Assembly: GCA_966250335.1 (NCBI GenBank)
Contig: CBINGZ010000011.1
Coordinates: 62,001 to 126,000, forward strand
Direction: 5' to 3'
DNA length: 64,000 bases
DNA from: OLB7 sp966250335
GTDB lineage: Bacteria > Bacteroidota > Ignavibacteria > OLB7
The position numbers were made by a program, and so were the translations under genes. The notes under the pieces were generated by a model. The model was not told the DNA's origin and made no database searches. It saw only the letters and a program-made list of their open reading frames with translations. Each line of letters opens with the position of its first letter. Position 1 is the stretch's first letter. Below are positions 43,056 through 51,442 of the stretch, one piece after another.

Positions 43056-44288
43056 ATGCAGGTAACGGAATCGGTACGGATGGCGGTCCAGTCGATCCGC
43101 GGGAACAAGCTCCGCGCGGCGCTGACTCTGCTGTCGATCTCGATCGGCGTCTTCGCGATCGTCGGGGCCGCCTCGGCCGTTGCCGCCCTGAACGCCACCG
43201 TGGACAATCAGCTCTCCGCCTTCGGCAGCACGTCGTTCACGATCCAGAAGGCGCCGGCGATCCTGCTGGGGCGGTCGGCATGGCGCAAGTATGCCAACCG
43301 GAAGGATATCACGCTGCGCCAGGCGATGCGGCTGAAGGAACGGCTCACGCTCGCCGACCAGGTGGGGATGACGATCTTCTCCGGGATCGCCGTCCTGAAG
43401 CACGGCGAGGAGAAGACCGATCCCGACGTGAACGTGATCGGGGGGGACGAGGCATATATCGTCAACGCAGATTTCGGGGTGGAGTCGGGTCGCGGCCTCG
43501 ATCCCGGCGACGTAAACTCCGCCTCCGACGTGGCGGTGATCGGCGCCGACGTCTCCAAGGAGCTCTTCAAGGGAGGGAAGGGAGTGGGGGAGTCGATCCG
43601 CATCAACGGACGCAAGTTCACGGTGATCGGCGTGCTGGAGGGGAAGGGGGGAGTGATGGGGCAGAGCCAGGACAACTTCGTGCTGATCCCGATCACCAGC
43701 GCCTCCAAGTATTTCTTCGACGAGTGGGGGACCTCCGTAAGCATGACGATCCGCGCCTCCTCTGTCGATCTCGTCGACGAGACCACCGATCAGGCGATCG
43801 GTCTGCTCCGGATCATCCGTCGCCTCGATATCGGCCAGGAGAACGATTTCGAGATCATCACCGGCGCCGACGTCGCCGAGACCTTCGCGGACTTCACGCA
43901 ATATATCACATGGTTCGGCGTGATCTGCGGCTGCGTCTCGCTGCTGGCGGCCGGGGTCGGCATCATGAACATCATGCTCGTCACGGTGAAGGAGCGGACC
44001 CGCGAGATCGGCATCCGGAAGGCGGTCGGCGCCACCAGCGGCGACATCCTGACCCAGTTCGTGATCGAGGCTGTCACCATCTGCCAGCTCGGCGCTCTGA
44101 TCGGCGTGACGCTCGGCCTGCTGGCCGGCGTCGGCATCGGCGCGGCGATGGAGGTCGCGGCCCCGGTCCCGTGGGACTGGGTGATCGGAGCGCTCGGCGC
44201 CTGCCTTGCGATCGGCATGGTCTTCGGCACCTACCCGGCCTGGAGAGCATCGCGTCTCGATCCTATTGAAGCATTGCGATACGAATAG
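43056..44288 (+). CDS. MacB-type ABC permease 2
   Basis: A 410-aa paralogue of the preceding gene with the same layout: TM1 near residue 24-45, MacB_PCD domain, then FtsX helices with GIMNIMLVTVKERTREIGIR and C-terminal SRLDPIEALRYE. The two permeases differ through the periplasmic domain, so they probably pair as a heterodimer. Last gene of the efflux operon and followed by a hairpin. Confidence 0.92.
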   Translation: MQVTESVRMAVQSIRGNKLRAALTLLSISIGVFAIVGAASAVAALNATVDNQLSAFGSTSFTIQKAPAILLGRSAWRKYANRKDITLRQAMRLKERLTLADQVGMTIFSGIAVLKHGEEKTDPDVNVIGGDEAYIVNADFGVESGRGLDPGDVNSASDVAVIGADVSKELFKGGKGVGESIRINGRKFTVIGVLEGKGGVMGQSQDNFVLIPITSASKYFFDEWGTSVSMTIRASSVDLVDETTDQAIGLLRIIRRLDIGQENDFEIITGADVAETFADFTQYITWFGVICGCVSLLAAGVGIMNIMLVTVKERTREIGIRKAVGATSGDILTQFVIEAVTICQLGALIGVTLGLLAGVGIGAAMEVAAPVPWDWVIGALGACLAIGMVFGTYPAWRASRLDPIEALRYE

Positions 44289-44315
44289 CATCGCGCATCC
44301 TCGAAGCGCACAGAG

Positions 44316-44339
44316 CCGCCGGCCCGTCACGGCCGGCGG
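44316..44339 (+). terminator. hairpin terminator of the efflux operon
   Basis: CCGCCGGCC (44316-44324) pairs perfectly with GGCCGGCGG (44331-44339) over a 6-base loop, followed by TTCCGTTTC. The left arm sequence recurs once more at about 44354-44362 without its partner. Confidence 0.75.
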
Positions 44340-44681
44340 TTCCGTTTCATGACGGCGCGGAGCCGCCGGCCCGTTCGATCGAACTCCATCGCGATGTTAC
44401 GGTATCGTGACGGGAGATCGAAACATCACTACCCTATCTTTCTAACTTCCCGGATTTCTCAACCGTTGTAGGTTCAGGTTGAGATAATGATGCCGTTTTT
44501 TTAATAACTTGGGCTCGACCTGGTGTAAAGGAGGAAGCGGGGCCCGGAGAGCGCCGCGGAGAGGATGCAAGAGAACGGTGTCATCATGGAACGGGAGGGG
44601 ATTACGGGAACGAACGAATCGCGTAATTGTTTGGGGTGTCCAATCCCACGTCAATAATCGGAGATAACGGAGGCACTATTC
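44340..44681 (+). other. non-coding region before the lipoprotein/LysM pair
   Basis: No credible ORF. It contains an inverted repeat CTCAACC (44458-44464) and GGTTGAG (44477-44483), then a run of seven T and an AT-rich stretch (TTAATAACTTGG) around 44496-44511. This is a reasonable place for a promoter and operator of the downstream lipoprotein gene, though no consensus -7/-33 pair fits cleanly. Confidence 0.5.
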
Positions 44682-45020
44682 ATGAATCGAACACTGAAGG
44701 TCGGAGCTCTTGTTCTGGCTGTTGCGGGCATGTCGGTCATCACCGGCTGTTCCAGCAAGATCACGGAGGAGCAGCTCGCGGAGCTGAAGAGGCTTCGTGA
44801 CCAGGAAAGGACGCTCACTCAGCAGATCAGTGCGAAGGAAGGGGAGAAGGGCACCCTTCAGAGCGAGGTCAACGCACGGCGGGCCGATCTCGACCGCTGC
44901 AACACGAACAAGCAGTTCGTCCAGGGAAAGCTGGCGCAGTGGCCCAACGTATGGCCCGACTGGACCTATACCGAGATCGATACGGTAGGTCAGGGAAGCC
45001 AGTCGGTTCCGCGCCGTTAA
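44682..45020 (+). CDS. coiled-coil lipoprotein, partner of LysM gene
   Basis: A 112-aa lipoprotein with lipobox GMSVITGC (Cys23). Residues ~28-75 form a coiled coil (TEEQLAELKRLRDQERTLTQ, then KEGEKGTLQSEVNARRADL). The C-terminus has a Trp-rich motif WPNVWPDWTY. Ribosome site GGAGG at 44668-44672. A LysM protein with a similar coiled coil follows 40 bp later, so they may form a peptidoglycan-bound envelope pair. No family recognised. Confidence 0.68.
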   Translation: MNRTLKVGALVLAVAGMSVITGCSSKITEEQLAELKRLRDQERTLTQQISAKEGEKGTLQSEVNARRADLDRCNTNKQFVQGKLAQWPNVWPDWTYTEIDTVGQGSQSVPRR

Positions 45021-45060
45021 TCCTCACTCATAACACGAGATCACACGGAGACCACAATAC

Positions 45061-45885
45061 ATGAGAAGAACATTAACGGGCCTCATCGCCTTTATGATGG
45101 CCGCTCCGCTCTTCGCGCAGCAGCCGGCCGATCCGAACAAGCCGGATGATCAGCTGACGGAGGAAGAGGCCACCATACGCATCGCCGAGTGGCAGAACAA
45201 GGTCAACGCTCTGCAGAGCCGTCTGGATGCCCTGACCAACGACATCAGCTCCATGCGCACGCAGCTTACGCAGCTCCGTGACGACATGAAGCGCTGCAAC
45301 GACGAGATCTACGCTCTGGTAGGCGCCACGGAGGCCGACGTTGCGGCGTTCCGTGAGGCGCTCGGGCGGATCGAGGGGCGCATCCGCGACATGAAGAACA
45401 TGTCGGACGACCAGCTCTCGCAGAACCTTGCGCAGATCGACGCGCTGGAGAACGATCTGAACAAGCTGCGCCGCAACAAGATCGCGATCCTTCCGGAGTT
45501 CTACGACCGCGTCCTCACCGACGCTCGCGATATCCGCGATCTTCGCACACGCGCCGGACGGAGCAAGAGCACCTATACGGTCGGCACCTGGTCGAAGGAC
45601 CGCGACTGCCTCTGGAATATCTCGGCAAAGGATCAGATCTACGGCGACGCCTTCATGTGGCCGAAGATCTGGCAGGCCAACACCGACCAGATCCGCAACC
45701 CCGATATCATCCATCCGGGGCAGGTTCTGACCATTCCGCCGCGCGGTCCGAAGTCCGATGAGGAACTTCGCGCCGAGCGTCTGTATTATCGTAAGAAACG
45801 AGCAGCCGCAGCACAGGCTCGCCGGGTCGCCGCCGAACGTTCGGAGCAGGTCGACCAGGAGGAGGCCGGCAGCGGCGGTAAGTAA
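45061..45885 (+). CDS. periplasmic coiled-coil LysM-domain protein
   Basis: A 274-aa exported protein with a signal peptide (LTGLIAFMMAAPLFAQQ), a long coiled coil (about 35-160), then a single LysM-like peptidoglycan-binding domain (about 173-225: TYTVGTWSKDRDCLWNISAK to HPGQVLTIPP). A basic, Ala/Arg-rich tail ends EEAGSGGK. The LysM has an unusual DRDCLWN insertion with a Cys. Its partner is the upstream lipoprotein. A structural envelope role is likely. Confidence 0.8.
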   Translation: MRRTLTGLIAFMMAAPLFAQQPADPNKPDDQLTEEEATIRIAEWQNKVNALQSRLDALTNDISSMRTQLTQLRDDMKRCNDEIYALVGATEADVAAFREALGRIEGRIRDMKNMSDDQLSQNLAQIDALENDLNKLRRNKIAILPEFYDRVLTDARDIRDLRTRAGRSKSTYTVGTWSKDRDCLWNISAKDQIYGDAFMWPKIWQANTDQIRNPDIIHPGQVLTIPPRGPKSDEELRAERLYYRKKRAAAAQARRVAAERSEQVDQEEAGSGGK

Positions 45886-45917
45886 CCGGTCGCTTCATTA
45901 CGGCGGGATTCATCGAG

Positions 45918-45946
45918 AGCCCTGCGGAATGATATTCCGGAGGGCT
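45918..45946 (+). terminator. rho-independent terminator after LysM gene
   Basis: AGCCCTGCGGAAT (45918-45930) pairs with ATTCCGGAGGGCT (45934-45946) around a GAT loop with small internal mismatches, followed by TTCTCATTTG. Confidence 0.8.
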
Positions 45947-46034
45947 TTCTCATTTGCTCGTTATGCGATCGACCCCGGTCGATCGTTCATTATCTGTCGT
46001 CAACGCCCGTCAACGATCGTATATTGTGCCCCTT

Positions 46035-47003
46035 ATGGAGACAGTGGAAAAGAAGATCAAGCTCGGCAACGTCGATCAGCAGGCCCTTCTCGGCTTCAAC
46101 GACGCCAACCTGAGCGTGCTGGAAAACAGATTCGACACGGCCATCAACGTCCGCGGCGATACCGCCCTGCTTCAGGGGGAGCCGGCGGAGGTCTCGGTGA
46201 TCGAGAAGATCCTGAAGGAGATGGTCTACATGGTGCAGCGGAACGGTTCGCTCCTGCCGAAGGATGTCGACATGATCATCGATCTGGTCGTCGGCGGGAA
46301 GGCCGAACAGCAGCTCCAGGGGGAGAATCTCGACGAGGTGATCCTCTTCGCCAAGGAACATGTCGTGAAGGCCCGCGGCGAGAAGCAGAAGGAGTATTAC
46401 AGGAAGGTCCGCGAGAACGATATCGTCTTCTCGATCGGTCCCGCCGGCACCGGAAAGACCTACCTGGCGGTCGCGATGGCCGTGGCGGCATATCGCAACC
46501 GTGAGGTGACGAAGATCGTGCTGGCGCGCCCCGCGGTGGAGGCCGGGGAGAGCCTCGGGTTCCTGCCGGGGGATCTGAAGGAGAAGGTCGACCCCTACCT
46601 GCGCCCCCTCTACGACGCGCTGGACGAGATGATCCCCGCGGAAAAACTGAAGACGATGATGGAGAAGCGGGGGATCGAGGTGGTTCCGCTCGCCTACATG
46701 CGCGGCCGCACGCTCAACAACGCGTTCGTGATCCTGGATGAGGCGCAGAACGCCACGGCGATGCAGATGAAGATGTTCCTGACCCGTCTGGGGGCGAACA
46801 GCCGCGCGATCGTCACCGGCGACGTCACCCAGATCGATCTGCCGAAGAACGTGGAGAGCGGTCTGATCCAGGCCGAGCGGATCCTGCGCGGGATCGACGG
46901 GCTCGGGTTCGTCTACTTCGACAAGGCGGACGTGGTGCGGCATCGGCTCGTCAAGGAGATCATCAAGGCATATGAGGATCATGGAATAACGGGCGGGTTG
47001 TAA
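46035..47003 (+). CDS. phoH: PhoH-like ATPase
   Basis: A 322-aa PhoH/YbeZ-type protein. An N-terminal KH-like/double-stranded-RNA segment (about 20-90) precedes the P-loop ATPase with Walker A GPAGTGKT (135-142), RPAVEAGESLGFLPGD, and Walker B FVILDEAQNAT. YbeZ proteins pair with the endonuclease YbeY in rRNA maturation. The start is ATG 46035, just after a TATATTGTG stretch and without a clear Shine-Dalgarno sequence. It is 35 bp upstream of cdaA. Confidence 0.93.
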   Translation: METVEKKIKLGNVDQQALLGFNDANLSVLENRFDTAINVRGDTALLQGEPAEVSVIEKILKEMVYMVQRNGSLLPKDVDMIIDLVVGGKAEQQLQGENLDEVILFAKEHVVKARGEKQKEYYRKVRENDIVFSIGPAGTGKTYLAVAMAVAAYRNREVTKIVLARPAVEAGESLGFLPGDLKEKVDPYLRPLYDALDEMIPAEKLKTMMEKRGIEVVPLAYMRGRTLNNAFVILDEAQNATAMQMKMFLTRLGANSRAIVTGDVTQIDLPKNVESGLIQAERILRGIDGLGFVYFDKADVVRHRLVKEIIKAYEDHGITGGL

Positions 47004-47038
47004 GTCTCTCGCAGACCGATACGCCGCTGCAGGCCAGT

Positions 47039-48001
47039 ATGGATATCGTTCTCTTCCGGTTGGGTTTTCTGAACCTGCGGGCGATCGATCTGATCGATAT
47101 CGCCATCGTGGCGTTCGTTCTCTATCGCCTCCATGCAGTCATGCGCGGGACGATCGCCGCGCAGATCACCATCGGCCTGATCCTGATCATCACGGTCAGT
47201 TTCGTCAGCCAGACGCTCGATATGAAGCTCCTGAGCTGGATTCTGCGCACCGTCGCCGATATCTGGGTCATCGCGCTCATCATTCTCTTCCAGCCGGAGC
47301 TGCGGCGTCTGCTGGTCATGATCGGAAGGAACGGCCTCTTCACCTCGTTCGACAGGTACGACGTCAACCATACGATCAACGAACTGGTCACCTCCGCCGA
47401 GGAGCTTTCGCTCCGCCGGTTCGGCGCCCTGATCGTGGTTCCGCGCACCACCGATATATCGCTGACGGTCGATACCGGCGTCCCGATCAACGCGCAGGTC
47501 TCGATGGAGATGCTCGTCTCGATCTTCAACCCGAAGTCCCCTCTGCACGACGGCGCCGTAACCGTGCGCTCCGGACAGATCCAGGCGGCGCGCGTGATCC
47601 TGCCGCTCAGCGTCGTCACCCGGATGGCCGATGTATCTCTCGGTACGAGGCATCGTGCCGGACTCGGTATCACCGAGCAGGCCGATGTGTTCGTCATCAT
47701 CGTGAGCGAGGAGACCGGGAGCATCAGTTACGCGCGCGAGGGGAAGCTCTACTACAACCAGTCGACCGATTCCCTCCGCTACGCGCTCGTGAAGGTGCTG
47801 GAGGGGACGGTCCGCAGAAGCGACAGAAAGACGATCTGGACGCTGATCGAGGAATCTCTTACCGGCAAGACGAACGGCGACGGGGAAGAGGAAGATACGA
47901 CCCGCGACACCGGCTCCCGGGCCCCCTTGCGGGAGGAACGGGGAACGCCGCGGAACTCCCCGGACGACAAGGGCTCACAAACCAAGGATATCGGACGATA
48001 A
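47039..48001 (+). CDS. cdaA: diadenylate cyclase CdaA
   Basis: A 320-aa membrane enzyme making cyclic di-AMP from two ATP. Three N-terminal helices (about 18-35, 42-58 and 72-88) precede the DisA_N catalytic domain with DGA (171-173) and RHR (204-206) active-site motifs. The C-terminal ~60 residues are charged and of low complexity (EEEDTTRDTGS, REERGTPRN) and longer than usual. Its stop overlaps the pcm start by one base, forming a tight cdaA-pcm-miaA unit. Confidence 0.95.
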   Translation: MDIVLFRLGFLNLRAIDLIDIAIVAFVLYRLHAVMRGTIAAQITIGLILIITVSFVSQTLDMKLLSWILRTVADIWVIALIILFQPELRRLLVMIGRNGLFTSFDRYDVNHTINELVTSAEELSLRRFGALIVVPRTTDISLTVDTGVPINAQVSMEMLVSIFNPKSPLHDGAVTVRSGQIQAARVILPLSVVTRMADVSLGTRHRAGLGITEQADVFVIIVSEETGSISYAREGKLYYNQSTDSLRYALVKVLEGTVRRSDRKTIWTLIEESLTGKTNGDGEEEDTTRDTGSRAPLREERGTPRNSPDDKGSQTKDIGR

Positions 48002-48690
48002 TGAATCATAGATCAGGCGCCGCATCGACCGTCGCGGCGCGCCAGGCGCTGATAGAAGGGCTTCGCGAACGGGGGATCACCGATGAGAACGTGCTGCGGG
48101 CGATCCTCACGGTTCCCAGGGAGGAGTTCGTCCCGAACGCCTTCAGACACAGGGCGTACGAGGATGGGGCGCTCCCGATCTCGTGCAATCAGACGATCTC
48201 CCAGCCCTTTACCGTCGCGCTGATGTCGCAGTATCTGGAGGCGTCGGAAGGGATGAGCGTTCTGGAGGTGGGAACAGGAAGCGGCTACCAGGCTGCGGTG
48301 CTCTGCATGATGGGGCTTCGTGTCTTCTCCGTGGAACGGCACGCCGAGCTGCTGCAGCTCGCCCGTGAGCGCCTTGATCGGGTTAAGTGCAACGTTGCGA
48401 CATATCTCGGCGACGGCACGCTCGGCTGGAGCTCGTTCGCGCCGTACGACCGGATCATCGTCACGGCCGGGGCCCCGACCATCCCGCCGGCGCTTCTGAA
48501 GCAGCTTGCGCCGAACGGGCGGCTGGTGATCCCGATCGGCGACCGCGCGACCCAGCAGATGCAGCTCGTCGTCCGCCACGGCGATATGGCTGAATACGAT
48601 GTGTTTGAGTTCGGCGAGTGCAAGTTCGTTCCCCTGGTCGGCAGGGGAGGCTGGAACGGGGAGGAGGCGCAGCGGGAGCGCTCCTTCTGA
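48001..48690 (+). CDS. pcm: protein-L-isoaspartate O-methyltransferase
   Basis: A 229-aa SAM-dependent repair enzyme that methylates isoaspartyl residues. Motifs: VPREEFVPNAFRHRAYED, SQPFTVALMSQYLE (pre-motif I), VLEVGTGSGYQAAVL (SAM motif I) and RIIVTAGAPTIPPALLKQLA (motif III region). Standard length. Start and stop overlap both neighbours, so translation is coupled. Confidence 0.96.
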   Translation: MNHRSGAASTVAARQALIEGLRERGITDENVLRAILTVPREEFVPNAFRHRAYEDGALPISCNQTISQPFTVALMSQYLEASEGMSVLEVGTGSGYQAAVLCMMGLRVFSVERHAELLQLARERLDRVKCNVATYLGDGTLGWSSFAPYDRIIVTAGAPTIPPALLKQLAPNGRLVIPIGDRATQQMQLVVRHGDMAEYDVFEFGECKFVPLVGRGGWNGEEAQRERSF

Positions 48691-49619
48691 TGGAGGGAGC
48701 CCGGAACATCTCCTCCGTTCTCGTGATCGTCGGGCCGACGGCGGCGGGGAAGACGAGGCTGGCGCTGGAGCTGGCGACCCGTCTTCCCGGCGTGGAGATC
48801 GTCTCGGCCGACTCGCGGCAGATCTACAGGGGGCTCGACATCGGCACGGCGAAGCCGACCGCGGCGGAGCTGAAGGCGGTTCCCCACCACATGATCGACA
48901 TTATCAACCCCGATGCGATCTATTCGGCCGGCCGGTTCGCCGACGACGCGCGGCCGGTCATCGATGAAATATCGGGACGAGGTGGGATTCCGATCGTGGT
49001 GGGAGGTTCCGGGTTCTACGTGCAGGCGTTGTTCGCGGGGCTCGGCGCGCCGCCGGCCGATCCGGCCGTCTACGCCGGGCTGGAGCGGGAGGCCGCCGAA
49101 TCGGGGTACGATGCGCTCTACCGACGGCTTCAGGAGGTCGATCCCGAGGCTGCCGCGGCGCATTCACCGCACAACCACGTCAAGACGCTGCGCGCTCTCG
49201 CCTGCCATATCGGAACGGGACGTCCCTACAGCTCCTTTGCCGGAGAGTCGGCGCTCGGGGGGTGGGATCGCTCCCCTCTCTATATCGGAATAGCTCCCGA
49301 TCGCGGCGACCTCTACGCCAGGATCAACGCCCGGGTCGGGGAGATGATGGAGGAAGGGCTGATCGCGGAAACCGAGGCGCTCCTTGCCCGAGGCTGGCGG
49401 CCCGACGATCCGGGGATGAAGACGGTAGGCTACCGGGAGGTCGTACGGTATCTGGCCGGCGAGATCCCACGCGAGACGATGGAATCCGATATCCGCCAGG
49501 CGACCCGTCGATACGCCAAGCGCCAGATGACCTGGTTCAGAAGGGTCGAGGGGATTCGATGGATGGAACGTCCCGATACCGATCGGGCGCTGGAGATCAT
49601 CCTTCGGCATCGTTCATGA
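48690..49619 (+). CDS. miaA: tRNA dimethylallyltransferase
   Basis: A 309-aa enzyme that prenylates A37 of tRNAs reading U-initial codons, such as the tRNA-Ser(UGA) in this window. It shows P-loop VGPTAAGKTRLALELA, SADSRQIYRGLDIGTAKPT, HHMIDI, GGSGFYVQAL and a C-terminal TRRYAKRQMTWFR motif. ATG 48690 overlaps the pcm stop (TGATG); a longer in-frame extension from 48618 is unlikely. Length matches the family. Confidence 0.96.
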   Translation: MEGARNISSVLVIVGPTAAGKTRLALELATRLPGVEIVSADSRQIYRGLDIGTAKPTAAELKAVPHHMIDIINPDAIYSAGRFADDARPVIDEISGRGGIPIVVGGSGFYVQALFAGLGAPPADPAVYAGLEREAAESGYDALYRRLQEVDPEAAAAHSPHNHVKTLRALACHIGTGRPYSSFAGESALGGWDRSPLYIGIAPDRGDLYARINARVGEMMEEGLIAETEALLARGWRPDDPGMKTVGYREVVRYLAGEIPRETMESDIRQATRRYAKRQMTWFRRVEGIRWMERPDTDRALEIILRHRS

Positions 49620-49655
49620 CAATGCTTCGTCGAACCCTTATGGGCAGTCAATAAA

Positions 49656-49689
49656 AAAGCGGGGAAGATCGTACGATCTTCCCCGCTTT
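49656..49689. terminator. perfect 34-bp palindromic terminator
   Basis: AAAGCGGGGAAGATCGT (49656-49672) is followed by its exact reverse complement (49673-49689), with A-rich and T-containing flanks. It sits between the convergent miaA and the orphan membrane protein and can stop both. Confidence 0.85.
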
Positions 49690-49721
49690 CCGTTTGTTCG
49701 TCATCGAGACCGAGAGAGAGC

Positions 49722-50903
49722 TTACCGCTCGATCTGCTTGCTGCCGCCGAACATCTGCGACATGGCGTCGTCGATCTTCTGGCGGATGACCTTCTCGGTG
49801 ATCTCGCGGCTGGTTTCGGCCGTGATATACTCGGCCACGGCGCGCTGGGCGACCTGGATGATATACTCACGGTTGGCGCCGGTGAGGGCGTCGGCCATCC
49901 GCTGCAGGTTGTCGGTCTGGCGCTGGATGTAGTCGACCATCGAGGCGAGATCGCGCTGCTGCTGCTGCGAGGTGCGGACCAGGTTGATCAGCTCGTACTT
50001 CTGACCCTCGGAGCTCTCCTCCAGGTTGCGGATCAGCTTGTCCATACGCTGCTCCTCTTCGGTGTAGAAGAGGGTGACGGCCAGAAGCGTGAGGAGCGTG
50101 AACTCCAGCGAGATGGCCGCGAGCAGGATCGACGGCTGGGTCGGCGGAATGAACTTCAGACCGCGGATACCGATAACCACGATAAGGATGGCGGCGCCGC
50201 CGTAGGCGAAGCCCTGGACGTTGTTCGAGTACTTCTCGGAGAAGTGGCGGGTCATGTAGAGACGGACGCCCTTCGTCCAGATCAGCTTGTTCCGCTTCCA
50301 CTTGTTGGCGTTGCGGACATCCTCGATTTCGTTGACGATGACCGGACCGAACTCCTTGGCGATCGGCGTGAGATCCTCACGCGAGTTGGCCGCGGTGATC
50401 CGCTCGATCTCCTCGCGGGAGATCTTGTCGCCGGTCTGCTCGTCGATACGATCGATGGTGTTGTCGATCTCACGCTCGATCTTGTTGGAGACGTATCCCA
50501 CGGGAGCCGGGAGCATCGCGGTGATGATCACCGCCATGATGAACCCGAAGAAGACGGAGAAGACGCCGAATGTGAGCCACGGGTTGATGACGATCGGGGC
50601 CTCGCCGAGACCTTCCGACTTCACGATCCACTCGCCGGAGCTCTTGGCATAGCCTTCCTCGCCCGACTCTTCGGAGTGCTTGTGCTCCTTGCTGGTCATG
50701 TCGAGGATGAACTCATCGGTCACGATGTGATAGGGATCGGGGGCGTGCTGCGCCTCTGCCGGGGCGAACAGATTGATCATCGCCGTGTTGAACCCCGGGC
50801 GGATCACGAAGGTCTGGAACGCGTAGGTCGCGAAGACCAGGATCCCCAGAAAGAGCAGTCCCTGCAGCGGATTGCCCTTATACTTTTGATTGTTGCTGCT
50901 CAT
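49722..50903 (-). CDS. orphan four-helix membrane protein, unknown family
   Basis: An unrecognised 393-aa protein. Predicted helices are at about 14-31, 107-132 (FGVFSVFFGFIMAVIITAML), 234-251 (GAAILIVVIGIRG) and 258-281. Between helices one and two is a His/Glu-rich segment (KEHKHSEESGEEG). Between two and three lies a charged, probably cytosolic helical region (YVSNKIEREIDNTIDRIDEQ, ISREEIERITAANSRE). The last 110 residues form a coiled coil ending in amphipathic helices. The layout faintly recalls MotA/TolQ-type scaffolds, but no motif supports that. It is preceded by a long structured leader (about 51010-51186). Confidence 0.7.
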   Translation of the reverse strand: MSSNNQKYKGNPLQGLLFLGILVFATYAFQTFVIRPGFNTAMINLFAPAEAQHAPDPYHIVTDEFILDMTSKEHKHSEESGEEGYAKSSGEWIVKSEGLGEAPIVINPWLTFGVFSVFFGFIMAVIITAMLPAPVGYVSNKIEREIDNTIDRIDEQTGDKISREEIERITAANSREDLTPIAKEFGPVIVNEIEDVRNANKWKRNKLIWTKGVRLYMTRHFSEKYSNNVQGFAYGGAAILIVVIGIRGLKFIPPTQPSILLAAISLEFTLLTLLAVTLFYTEEEQRMDKLIRNLEESSEGQKYELINLVRTSQQQQRDLASMVDYIQRQTDNLQRMADALTGANREYIIQVAQRAVAEYITAETSREITEKVIRQKIDDAMSQMFGGSKQIER

Positions 50904-51009
50904 ATAGCGTGTTCCCTCGGTTTAATGCGGATAACGGCCTAGAAAATGCGCGTCCAGCTATACGCTGACGATGGCGCGACGAGAAGTTGTAGAGAAGTGA
51001 CCGGGCGTT

Positions 51010-51186
51010 GTAGGTAAGGATAGCAGATGTACCACGTACGAGCTGTTGTATACCTGAGAGGCGTAAGGAGACCGTATTTTCCGCCGGGGGGCTGCGGCTT
51101 CCTCACGAGGACTTGAAAATACAGCGGTCAACCCGGTCGGGCAACAAGGAGGTTGCCCTCTGGTCTAGGCGATTACGCTGATAGGG
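51010..51186 (-). ncRNA. candidate structured RNA or long leader upstream of the orphan membrane gene
   Basis: A set of nested pairings defines a compact fold. GCGTAA (51061-51066) pairs with TTACGC (51173-51178) and encloses two hairpins. One is GGGCAAC (51139-51145) with GTTGCCC (51152-51158). The other is GTATTTTC (51074-51081) with GAAAATAC (51115-51122), extended by GACC/GGTC. A further hairpin, GGTA..AGCAG..GTAC with its partners, spans 51013-51054. A TATATTTG element on the minus strand (51191-51198) would start transcription at the outer stem. No T-tract follows before the gene at 50903, which favours a cis-acting leader. No known riboswitch core is recognised. Confidence 0.5.
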
Positions 51187-51190
51187 TGTA

Positions 51191-51198
51191 CAAATATA
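51191..51198 (-). promoter_or_regulatory. candidate -7 element of the structured RNA
   Basis: TATATTTG on the minus strand matches TAnnTTTG exactly, about six bases before the first stem of the candidate RNA. The expected TTTG about 20 bases upstream is only weakly met (TAAA). Confidence 0.4.
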
Positions 51199-51199
51199 T

Positions 51200-51442
51200 G
51201 CATTTCATCGCGCGACATTTAGCGTTCCGCCGATCGGGGAGAAAAAAAATATGCGTGGGCGCCGTTTTGCTCCCCCGGCGCCCTCTCTTGCCGACCCTTC
51301 CTGCCGCCATACGAGCCGTCGGCGCTTTCGGAGACGTTCCATCCGTCGCGCGTAGTGTCCCTCTGCGCGGACCCCGGCCGCGGCTGTCGCGCGGGAGGGG
51401 CGATTCCGGAAAAAGTTCGCTGTTTCCAACAACAAAAACGGC
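51200..51442. other. intergenic stretch without recognised gene
   Basis: Short frames exist on both strands (51153-51485 + and 51205-51435 -), but their products are Arg/Pro-rich with no domain and they overlap the RNA and promoter signals. A run of eight A at 51243-51250 is preceded by a GC stretch. Nothing else is supportable. Confidence 0.5.

Noticed and set aside
44442..44654. 70-codon minus-strand frame before the LysM pair
   Set aside because: Overlaps the T-tract and dyad; product has no signal, domain or ribosome site.
46276..46491. Arg-rich small frames inside phoH and similar genes
   Set aside because: Typical out-of-frame shadows in GC-rich coding sequence.
51010..51186. Identification of the structured RNA as 6S, SRP, tmRNA or a cobalamin/TPP riboswitch
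   Set aside because: None of the conserved cores (such as GGAAGCAGC of SRP RNA, the tmRNA tRNA-like end, or the B12 box) can be found on either strand.
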